Source of the DNA: Phoronis australis
Lineage: Eukaryota > Phoronida > Phoronidae
Length of the DNA stretch: 64,000 nucleotides
Direction of reading: 5' to 3'
NCBI GenBank assembly: GCA_002633005.1
Contig: NMRA01000074.1
Coordinates: forward strand, 835,097 to 899,096
Shown here: positions 16,260-27,800 of the stretch, piece after piece
How positions within the stretch are numbered: position 1 is the stretch's first letter
Layout of the letters: every line of letters starts with the position of its first letter
The notes under the pieces: generated by a model
Seen by the model: only the letters and a program-made list of their open reading frames with translations
Told to the model about the DNA's origin: nothing
The model's database searches: none
Made by a program: the position numbers and the translations under genes

Positions 16260-17539
16260 ATATTTGAAGTCTCAAAGACAACAGTGGATGAGCTAAAGTA
16301 TTTCATTCGGGAAACTAGTAAATTCTATTTGCGGATTGGGTCTACAGCAACGTACTGAACTGTATCTGTTTTATTTGATCTCGGGCGGCGGAATTGAAAG
16401 TGCTTTCTGGGCCGTTCAATGTGCAAGGGGACGATATTACTACTTCAGAATCTCTGACTGCGGCAGGCGAAGGAACCCTGCGGGCAGAGAAAACCACACT
16501 GTGGGAATTCAATGCAGTGCAAAATTATGTGGGCGCAACATCTCTTTGTTCATTTTTCAAAAAGGAATATAAGCATACGTTTCAGGAATTGTACGATCTC
16601 AGTCAGGTTGTCTGTCAAGCCATGTCGGGGTACTGTAAAACCTGTCCATGTTGACAACCTACTAAGCTTTAGCTAGTACAGTGTACACGTACATCAAGGC
16701 CTAACGCTTGCAGACCGACATTGTCGTCGTAAAGAATAACGTAAACTAGAGCTACTGATATTGCTGTAATTATGGCAGGTCGACAATACCTACTCAGCTG
16801 TCAACGTTGAATTCACTAAACCGAAGCGCATCGGACATTGACTAAATGCTGAATTAGTCGGCACACAACTTAAAGAAAATGCGTACGTGTATGCGTTATT
16901 TTAGAATCCGACAATTCAAGGGTTGGCCAACCCCAATAAGCCGAGACGAGATTTCTCGAGACGTTGATTGCTTCCATGTGCTTATTGGAAACGGAAATAA
17001 AATCCTACTGTGAAACCGCAGTAGGACACATGAGTGATCGAGATCGTCTTTTAAGAGTTTAAAAAAGGCTTTGGTTATAGCCAGCCATTCAGAACAAAAT
17101 GCAAGTTTAACAAACATTATCCAAGGAAATAATAAAAATTAAATATAATTATTCACAAAGAAATGTAATTACACACCAGAAACAAAAACACCAATACGAC
17201 GTTGTTTTGTATACGAACTGGTATTCAAAGCGCCTCAAGCCCAACTATGTGAGTGCAAAACTGTGTAGTGCATATAAAATCGATATATTCGTAGGGTTTG
17301 CTGCTCTTCATTCTATTCCTATATAATTTGTACATATCAGATACATTCTTCAAACCCATTCACAAGTTATTTAAAATGTTGCTTTAGGGTGTTTAAGACA
17401 AAAGAAACATGAAAACCACCCAGGTACTTGTTGAATTCGTTTAGAGGTTAAAGGCATAAACTAATTACTGATACAGCATTTGTTTGACAACCTTCTATAA
17501 GTGGTACAAAAAACCACAGCAGAAACTCAAACGCCAATT
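16260..17539. other. Intergenic or 3' UTR sequence
   Basis: Two overlapping plus-strand open frames (16336-16572 and 16394-16654) lie just after the cysteine-rich gene. Neither shows a recognisable domain, and they compete for the same bases. No further structure was seen. Confidence 0.4.
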
Positions 17540-18396
17540 TTTAAAATCGACCTTGGAGTGGTTTGGTTGATAAAGGGGACGCCAAAAAACAGACTAGAAA
17601 ACATTAGAAGTGGCCATTAGATGGCACAGAATATAACGAGTTCATTCGAAATCGGGAACATATACTTTCTTTATAACTAGCTATATACAGTCATAAAAAT
17701 CTGACAGGGAACTTCTGAGAAACAGAGGAAAACGGAAAAAAAGAAATTGTCCATAGGGGGCACAGGGTTCATCGGATTCCTCAGAAAGTTGCCACCTATT
17801 GCCAACTTCATAATTATAAATACACTTGTCAAATTTAATAAAGATCCTGCAGAGAGTTTAGGAGATACAGCCATGGGCACAAAACTGCCACTAGGAGGCG
17901 CCACAGTAGTTGAAGTCAGAAAATCATCGTCAGCCGTCCTCTTCATAGCAGCAACATATATGCCACTTTCATCACCACAGTCATCCTAAGAGTGTTTTGG
18001 TTGATGGGGAGAGGACACCAAAAAACAGACTTGTAAACAACAAAAATGGCCACTAGGTGGCACAAAATACCTCAAATCTATCGGAAAACAAGAAGGTAGC
18101 ACCATCTCACTAAAAGATCCCATTTGCTAAATGTTATGAAAATCCGTTGAGGACCTTTTCAGATACAGAGGAAAGTGTAAAAAAATTGCCATTATGGGCA
18201 CACCGGTAGTCGGATCCGTCCAAAAGTTCAGTCATGCTGTCCAATCCATGAAAGGAACACTGCAAAATTTCATGAGCATACATCAAAGGGTTTTGGATAT
18301 AGACCAGTGGACGCCAGATGGACGCTGGACCAATGCCAGATGGACAGGGATGAGGGCATAATGCTCCCACATATTAATATGTGGGGGCACAAAAAG
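17540..18396 (-). repeat. TAGTGG-family element, reverse copy with head hairpin
   Basis: Read on the minus strand, this begins with the head palindrome (CCCACATATTAATATGTGGG near 18,366-18,387). It continues through the GTCCATCTGG-type head and then monomers with the hallmark CCTAGTGGC (seen here as GCCACTAGG or GGCCACTAG). It lies just 3' of the SR-cyclophilin gene and in the same orientation. Confidence 0.75.
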
Positions 18397-18421
18397 TAGC
18401 GCTTAGGTATGATTAAGCATA

Positions 18422-18427
18422 TTTATT
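18422..18427 (-). terminator. Candidate poly(A) signal of the SR-cyclophilin gene
   Basis: AATAAA on the minus strand, about 330 nt past the stop codon and next to a homopolymer A/T tract. It sits just beyond the head of the reverse TAGTGG element. It is the nearest canonical hexamer I noticed. No transcript evidence is available. Confidence 0.25.
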
Positions 18428-18756
18428 CTTTCCATAATTAAAAAAAAAAATGTGACCTCTGATTCCAAAATAAAAAGCCGTGCCCTCTCAATGACACCAC
18501 TTTGGTCCTGCCACAAGTTTTATGACACGCCAGTCAGAAAGACGCAAAGCTGGGTGCACATACTGTCTTTGTGCGCAAATCTTGACCATTCGCTTTGTGA
18601 CGTGCGGTGCTTATCCCGGCACCAGGCTCGATAGCGACGTGTCCAATTTCCAATCGAGTATTTTTGGCAAAGTTCTACCTGTTTAAGTTCACAGCAGAAT
18701 AAGACATTGACACTACACATTACTATGTCTTAACAATCTAGTCGACAAGGCGATCA

Positions 18757-18847
18757 TCACCTCTCACTATCACTGCTACTGTCGCTGCTACTATCACTGC
18801 TGCTGCTAACTGTTTTACCACCGGCTGGTTTCGCTGGGGACTTGGAA
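18757..18847 (-). CDS. PPIG: SR-cyclophilin exon 14 (C-terminus)
   Basis: A 91-nt exon encoding [13 protein letters not shown] and an alternating SSSD tail ending SER, then TGA at 18757-18759. The acceptor is TTTTTTCCAG. Confidence 0.88.
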
Positions 18848-21800
18848 CTGGAAAAAATTAAGACAATTTCCATCAAGAGTAGCAGGATGTGGCTAAGAGT
18901 TGTAATGTATAAACAATCCCCGAATTGTACATGCACACATGGTTGAAAAATATTCCAAATATAGGCGCATGTGCCTACCTTTGGAAGCACAATTATAAAT
19001 TCACACAGTTCATATGGTTTCCTCCAACTGAATGGCATCAGCCAGAGTCTAACACGAGCCTATATCCACGTTCATGGTAATCAGGTCAGCAAGTTGTCTT
19101 ACTTGCCCATTTTGTCACTTTTACAGAAGAATATACTAATTGCAATTACCAAACACCCGTTTTTGATGCTATCTCAGTATATAAACCCCTACACTTCCGA
19201 AAGTGTGCTTTCCTACATGTCACATCAAAGTGGTTTCACACAAGGCAGAATTTGATTTCATTCACCATAACAGAGCATGGAAACTTAAAAACTCTGCTGC
19301 TTAACTTCATATCTTTGTTGCTCTTACTGAATGGAGGACATGAAGTGAATCACCGGAAGAAAAAAAAAACTAGAACGATCTTTGCCAGACTGTAAACGAA
19401 TAGGGGCCGTTCGAAGTAGACTTGATTAATAGCTGGCAACCTTGGATCATGTATGCATCTGCTGTGTGCACCGGGAATAAACTGAAGAGAATACACAGCA
19501 TTTTTTGGGGTGAGTGACACAGACTAATGTCAGAAAAAACTGTATAATCGTCCATTACATTCATTACATACATTGTTGTGGTCTGAGTGACACACTTAAC
19601 ATGATCCTGAACTAAATTACATGTGACAGTTGAAGGTAATTTTCATGTCTTCCTTCCTTCCTTAGGTATTTTGACCTTTCAAGGTAATCTTAGCTAAAGA
19701 CAGACTTTGAAGCTATTGCTCGTTGCCAGGGGTCTCACTCCCAGTCAAGTTTCAGCCCCCCCCCAAATGTGGACCTGACAGTGTCCCAGTAATGATTCAG
19801 CAACAAACGAAAACATATGAATTTAATACGCACTCATGCCATTACCCCATATGACATCATGGGAGAACACAGATAAAAGCAGCAAAAACCCATGGCTGCA
19901 GCATCCAGTAGAAAACCATTATGGGTGAGTATCGGTTGTAGCTGTGTGAATTTACAAAAGGTTCACCGCAAAAATAAAAGAGAGATGGCACGGATGTGGC
20001 CAGGTTGGTGGTCTAAGCCCATTGTTGCTTTCTGTGTACCATACCTACAGGTGTAACTATTCACAACAGGCTTTAAAAATACCTGGAACATGGCAAAACA
20101 GACTAAGTTGCAATACTGGAAGTGATTCTCTGCCACTGAAAGAGAATTAAACCTGCTCACAAGGTACTTTTAAGGTTTGTAGGTAAAGACTTTAATTTCT
20201 GTTGATCAGAAAACATTTTCTTTTAATTACTTTCAAATTTCAAAAGGATCAGTCAACTACTCCCCCCTTCATGGATTTTTCTCCGGCAAAGTAAAACACT
20301 ATCCTTATTTTGTATGACAAGACATGGACGCAGCACAGTTACCTGATATGGAAATGTGACTTTTGAGCTCAAGCAACTGACTGTGAGCGCATGCATGCAT
20401 TTATCAGAAGTGGGAGGGAGATTAGAAACTCTGAGGTAACCAGAGATTTTCCTTCATGCGTACTTCAAACATCGTGGGTTGTGATGTTTCTGGAAATTTC
20501 TTCACAGGGGAAAGTGAAATACTCTGTACTAGATGTTGCGAGAAGGTACTTCCGTCAAGAGTTGTTTAAAAGATATTTTAGATGACCTTTCGCCTTCCAT
20601 GCCTCTGTAACAGCAAGCGACCTAGCAATTGCTAATTACGATTCCTAACTTCAGACTGACTTCAACTTGAAACAGATCCAAGAAACTAAAGACAAAATAC
20701 CTCAAATTTTCCTCAAGACCTTGCTTACCTAATTCAAGGATATCGATGAATTTGATAAAATATTCACATTCAATTATAACTAACCTGGAACTTGAGCTAG
20801 AAGAACCCCTGGATTTTGATCGAAGGTGAGGAGATCTGCTAGTTGGCTTTTCACCTTGTGTGACAGGTGACCTGTGAGGACTCGAACTACTTCCTCTACG
20901 AGGACGGTCATCTGATGCAATCTTTGGCCTGGGAGACCCACAACTTCTTGGACGAGGTGATCTGCTTGGTCTCGGGGAACTACTTCTTCGCCTTGGAGAC
21001 CTGCTTCGTCGACTAAGAGGCCTGCCTCTTCGTCTCAGAGACCCACCTGTCCTGACAGGAGAACGACTATTTCGCCTGGGTGATCTGCTCTGATGAGATC
21101 TGCTCCTTCGTCTTGGGGACTGGCTTCTACCTCTAGGAGACCGACTTCTTCTTGGGAGTCTGTTCTGTCTAGGGGACCTGCTTCGTTGTCTGTAAGATGG
21201 TCTTCTCCTTGGGGAACTGATTCTTCTTGGAGATCTTCCCCTACGCTTGGGAGACCGACTTCTTTTTCGAGGAGATGCACTTTTCATTGGAGATCTACTG
21301 CTGGGTCTTGGGGACCCACTCCTCTTTCTAGAAGATACAGGTTTCGGAGATCGACCTCTTTGTCTGGGAGATTGACTTCTGTGAGTGGATGATTCGCTTC
21401 TTTTTCTGGGAAATTGACGTCTGGGACTGGATGAATTGCTTCTTCTGGAAGATTGATGTCTGGGACTGGGTGACTTGCTCTTTCTTCTGGGAGATTGACG
21501 TCTAGGAGTGGGTGGCTTGCTCCTTCTGGGAGATTGACGTCTGGGACTCAGGGGCTTGCTGATTGTTCTGGGAGATTGACGTCTAGGACTGGGTGACTTC
21601 CTCAGTCTTCTGGGAGATTGGCGTCTAGGACTGGGTGACTTGCTCCTTCTGGGAGATTGATGTCTGGGACTCAGGGACTTGCTCTTTCTTCTGGGAGAAC
21701 CACGTTCATGTCTTACTGTTTTTCTTGGTTCAGGAGAGCTGCTCAATTGCCTTGCACCGCTATCAGCTGAAGACCTACGTCTCTGAGGTACAGGGGATCT

Positions 21801-24800
21801 ACCAGGAGATGCAGAATGTTCATGAGGCTGCCTCCCGTCTCTGACCGGAGACTGTCTTTTTTTTGGGAATTGAATTGGACTATGTTGTTCAAGATTGTCC
21901 TTTGAATGCTGATGAGCTGGGGACTGTCTATTGCTATCGCTTGCAGAACCAAAGTCAGTTTTGTTGGTTGGAGACTTCTTCTCATGGGGATCGAAAGGCG
22001 GCGAACTGGTCAGTCGTCTTGGTACATTGTCCCTGCTGACAACTCTCGAAACAAGAGAGCGTTGTTTGGGTATAAGAGTGTCTTCGCTCGAGTCACTACT
22101 CAGGGAACTGGAAAGAAATGGATGACTGACTTTAAACAAACTATGAAGCAGTCTCATTGCATCAGAGGCTATGTTGAAAAATCTTTCTTTCGTTGCCACT
22201 AGTTTACAAAAAAGGTGAATGTCATCTCCTCATTGAGAAAAATGACAAAATTACAAAGCACAACATTTTGAAACAACAATTATAATATATTCCTGAAAGA
22301 TTTCGAGTACATTCAACATTTTTCTGTGTAAGGTTGAAGCTCTTCTAAATTTGGTGGGATTGATGGCATGATTTACGACAAAGCATGTTACCAAAAGGAG
22401 GCCAGAGGAAAATAACCTAAGGAGCTCCTTGAAGACCACAAAACCATACCCAGGTCATTCCCAGCCACGCCACATTTCTAAAGTAAAACATGACAGTATA
22501 AACTACAGATGTTTCATTTTAGAGAATAATAACGTGAAACTGTACTGTACAAAGTTGGGTTAGAATAGTTGGACCTTCTCATGTATTTGAACAAATTGGT
22601 CATAGTAATCAGATTCAGAAAATGTCACAATTTCAAACAGCAGGTTTAAGCAAATCTTGATCAGTTTCATTGACATTTGTTCAATTCTTGGTGTTGGGGC
22701 ACAACATTTGAGATGAAAGTTACAACAATAATCATGAGACAGAAGAGAATCGGTTGAACATGTAAGAACAGTCAATATTTTGTCATTTTTTATGGAAAAT
22801 ACATTTTTCATCATTTTCTGGAAATTACTGTTCAGTAAATGCGTTTACTGTTCTGCATTAACAGATTGACCTCAGCTTATTCTTACCTTTCTCTCTGCCG
22901 GCCGACATTTTCTACAGCTTTCCTGCCTGTGGCTGGTGGCGAAGAAACCGAGGAGCTAGACGACGATGATGGCAACCTTGACTTTTGCTCTCCTTGACTT
23001 ACGTGCAGCAGATCTTGAGAGCCTCTGACCTGCCTAGAAGGAGAACCACTTCGTCTCCTAATTCCATCAGATCTTCTGTTGGTCGCCATTTTCTGAACAG
23101 GAGGTGACCTACCATGCCTGGGTGACGGTCTACGTGCGTTTCTGTTCCTAGGTGAAGAGGGTGAATGTGATCTAGTTGACCTTCTTGCCTTGCGCCTATC
23201 TCCCTGCGGTGAGCCACGTCTCCTGTGTTGCGTTGAATCTGCATGTTCTGATTTCGTGTGGACAGGATTTTGATCTGGGTCCAGGCTGGCGAGTTTCAAG
23301 AGACGGGCCTGTATGCCACCACTGAAATCGGAGAAAGGCAATCAATTAAACTCAATGAAAAAATGTTTGGCCCACTAGCCATATATAAAATGGTGGTTTA
23401 AAAAAACTGGATTTAGTTTAAATTTAACACGGTTTCAGCACACAGCACAATGAAATGCCCATTTCTTTTTGATTACAATGATGTTTCAATTCTGGCTACA
23501 TCTTGGCATGTGTTACGCGATGCAGGTTGTCGAAATTATGACAAATTGCTACATAATTCCAGTCATAAACAAACAATTAGTGACAAGATACAATAGCATC
23601 ACAATAAACTCCAAGGAAAGTTCGGCAAAAGCCTTCTTTGTTGAGACAAAAGTTTGTTTGAGCTGCCCAATAACAGTCCATTAGTGACTTTCGCAACTGA
23701 GCAGTGGAAGTGGGACAGAATCTTCATCTTGTTCCGTAACCTTGCAAGACGTCGAAGACCGCACACATAGGAAACCAACATGAGGTCTTGGAAGCTTTAG
23801 GTGGGTTCACAGTGGGCAGTAACGGGTTTTCGCCATGGCATCCACAGAAGGACAAAATTTAAAGCATTCTGCAAAGGACTATTCTGGCAAGCAGTTCATT
23901 AAATTTTGGTAGAGTCTTTTTTGAAAACGTCGGCACGTCCCCACTGAAGGAAGTATTTAGTGTTCTAAATTTGCAAAGAATGTAGAGGGCTAGCAGGACG
24001 AACCTGCCAAGTAAAATCTAAACATTACAAAAGGTAAGTGACCTCTTTTGAGTAGATGGCTCACTATCAGGAGTTCCAGGCCCACTCTCCTCCCCAGTAT
24101 CACTGTCAGACTCATCACTAGATGGCGCTTTCTTCTTGAGCTTTTTGGATACCTTTTGCTTATGTTTTAGTTTGTGCCTGCAACAGGAAACATGAAAACA
24201 GCAATGCATAACTTACACGAGTTATTTCAGATCAGCGACACAGCTGGCCGAAAAGTCATGTGACATGAACTAACACCGCAAGTGCGGATATGATTAACTC
24301 TGAAACCTGTTGCTCAACATGTTGTATGTGTGAACTTACAACTTAAGCATGTTCACCTCTGGGTAACTGTTAGGAAAACAATTACGTCATTTGCTGAAAA
24401 TCAAAAATTGCTGTTACCAAAGTTATTCAATCTTATCTTCAGCCATCTTGTTTGATCGATGCAATTTGCTGAAACTTTCATTTTAACACAAAGTGCACAA
24501 AAAGAAATGAAAATCTATACAGCAGATCGACTTTGACTGCGATTACCACAACCAATCTATTCTTAAGGTTTCTGATTCACTTACTTCTTACTCTTCTTGT
24601 GTTTGCGCTGTTTTACCTTTGACCTACAAGGGAATAAACAATTGAAAAAGGTGGTTGCTGAGACAGTCAAATATATTGAACAGTCACGCAACAAAGACTT
24701 GTTCGTAGCTATCTCACAAAAAGTCGTGGGAAAATTACCCAATAAAATTATTGGAAAAATGCTTGGCCACAGAAGATTCTGATAAATACTGCACAATCAC

Positions 24801-27800
24801 TGATACTAAACATGATTCAAAGGACTGGGAGGGAACAAAATGTGTTCATTACACCTATAGTACACACCAGAAGCAGCTTGTGACTTCAGCTTCAAACAGG
24901 GAATTCTTGTTTTGCTTTGTCATCACTATGGGGCAACACGCGATCAAGCTATCTCAAATAATTAATAATTATTTTGCATACGTGGCAGAGGAAGTTTACT
25001 GACCAGCCTGTGCTCATGGGTTTTTAATGATTTTCAGAATGTCAGAAAAGTCGTCGACAACGAACTAACCTTTCATCAGAGTCAGCCTCTTGCTCATCAC
25101 TTCTGCCTCTTCGACAGGTGAACCTCTGCGCCAGGTCAGCCCTGCCCATGTCAACAGCCCCACGTCTAACCCGGATACGCTCCCTTTCTTGCAACCTGTC
25201 ACCCTTAGCCCATCGGTCAGTTGCGGGCGCCGACACATCTTTGCTGGATGCTTCGGCCAGAGGGATCAACCGACCCTGCTCATGACGCCAGTGAGGGGGA
25301 GTGTTGCTACGGCTACGAGATCTTGAGTGAAACCTCTGAATTAAAATAAACTGAGCTTGTAAAAACTCGATCAAGCCCAAATCGCAAACTTCAAGGTGGA
25401 ATGACATGTGGCATGTTAAGAATGGTGAAATCTTCTCGGTTATGGAGTCATTGAACTCCCATGAGTTTGTCATAAGCATTTGGTAATGCTAGCACTGCAT
25501 ATTGAAATAAAAAACATTCAAAACTTGCCCGATGGAAAACGCATGGTTTTTAAAGATGGTGATGATGAAGCTCTAGAAAAAGTTTTTTTGCATTTCCATC
25601 AATCAATTCATTTGACCATTTTGTCCACTACTACTTTTCAATAATTAATAGTTGGTGATAGAATCAAACACAACGTTTACAATTCTGTAGGCAAAAGTCA
25701 AAAGGCTGCTACGACAATAAAGTCACACTAAACTAACTAAAGTTTGACATATGTAAGACCAAATCGCAAAGCAATTCTGGCAAGGAGTTCGTCCAAGTTA
25801 GCAGTCTAACAGAATTCTGCAATTTCTTTTGAAAACTTCTGAGCATTATACAACCGACAGTTATATATCTGCGTCTTCCAAATTAGGTAAAGCACCTCTT
25901 TGAAAACTACTAGGCATTATTTCAAATAAAGACATATGGACCTATACACAAGAACACAACTTAACAAAGGCCTGGAGATGATTAAAGGGGCAAAAGCACA
26001 TACCATTGCTCCACGACCTTTGATCTTTCGACCAGATCTGTCGTACTTCTCTCGTCTATACCCAATTCTCTGGGGACTTCGTTTATTTCCGTAACGTGGC
26101 AGGGAATTAGCTCTGAAATACAGCAGATTCAATGCATATCAAGACTTCATATTATTCAAACGTTTATCATACAAATACAGATGTTCAGTACAATTTGTGT
26201 CCAATATATGCAAGCATTGAGTCCTAAGCGCCTAGTACGTTATATTCGTAGCGAGCCTAAAGCACCAACACGAGAAACGCACATTTTAAAGTAAAAATCA
26301 GCTCGGATATTATGTAAGTGAAATTTAAGTTATCCATTTCAAACAGGTAAACCTTGACCTGCAATCAATGCCAGGCTAACCTCTACCTCTAGGATTGGTT
26401 GAAACTTGCCACAAATAGGCCAGCTGTAAACATGATGCAATCTATCCACAACCAGTCCTTTATAATAGGGCTGACTGTGTCACAAGAGGTATTGCATTTT
26501 TAGTGAATAGCAGGTATCTGCTGTTATTTGCAGAATTACTTTAAATTTGTCACCAACTATATCCCTTTAATCCAGCCCACCTAAGGATCCACCAACAAAA
26601 ATAAAACATGTGCAGCGCCAATGCGACCTCCAATTGTATTTGGCAACCTGGGATTTTTGTGTTGACTTCCAAACTTTAAATTGCCAACAGTTTTTCTAGA
26701 TCGGATACCTTTGGTTCACAATTGATTTGTTTTTTTCAGATTTCACTTGGCAACGTGGGATTTTCAAATTTGGTGACCTCAGATTTCGTTTGGGGACCTG
26801 GCATTTTCGTCATGTCGCAAAATGCGATTTGGCATGAAGCTTAACATCAAGCACTGTCTAAGTTATAAGAGAAAATAAGAAAATAAAACAAGTTGGAAGG
26901 AAAACATTATGGACCCGTTTGAGATTAAACAAATTTTTTGTTCCGAATGTTAGAGAGATTATGCCAACATTTTACAAGACACTGTTTTTAAGCTTGGGCC
27001 GTTGGACATTTACGTTTGAAATATTTGTAAAAGTAGTGATACTAGACAACTAGAACATAGGCATCACATAGTTAACTTGAAGAAATCCTTGGACAACATC
27101 CCAGTGTTATCGATAGTCTTGAGTGACCCACACTTACTTGGCATCATCACCATTCATAGGCTCGACATTTCTGAACAGAAAGCGGTTGACTGGAATGTCC
27201 GGGATTTCCTCAGGACGAACCGTGGAGAAAAATTCAGGTTCCTTGGGTTTGGTTTCGTCCTCAGCACTAGAGGTAAAANGATTGGTTGAAACTTGCCACA
27301 AATAGGCCAGCTGTAAACATGATGCAATCTACCCACAACCAGTCCTTTATAATAGGGCTGACTGTGTCACAAGAGGTATTGCATTTTTAGTGAATAGAAG
27401 GTATCTGCTGTTATTTGCAGAATTACTTTAAATTTGTCACCAACTATATCACTTTAATTCAGCCCACCTAAAGATCCACCAACAAAAATAAAACATGTGC
27501 AGCGCCAATGCGACCTCCAATTGTATTTGGCAACCTGGGATTTTTGTGTTGACTTCCAAACTTTAAATTGCCGACAGTTTTTCTAGATTGGATACCTTTG
27601 GTTCACAATTGATTTTTTTCGTGAAATCAGTGCATTTGCAGTTAGCACACACATTTAACATGACGTTGTTTAAATTACAACAGGAAGTAAACACACGGAA
27701 GTCAGTCAGGCAAGATCAGAACACATCCCACAAGTAGTGCATGTCATCGCGAGGTACGCTTATGCTGCTGAGAATAGAGTGCGGTACGAAATTATTTTTT

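Noticed and set aside
16336-16654. Two overlapping plus-strand frames after the cysteine-rich gene
   Set aside because: No domain, no splice context, mutually exclusive frames; more likely 3' UTR or intergenic.
20622-22199. Full 525-codon open frame taken as one exon
   Set aside because: The good acceptor at 22107 and donor at 20785 fit the frame of the neighbouring exons, so the ends of the open frame are intron read-through.
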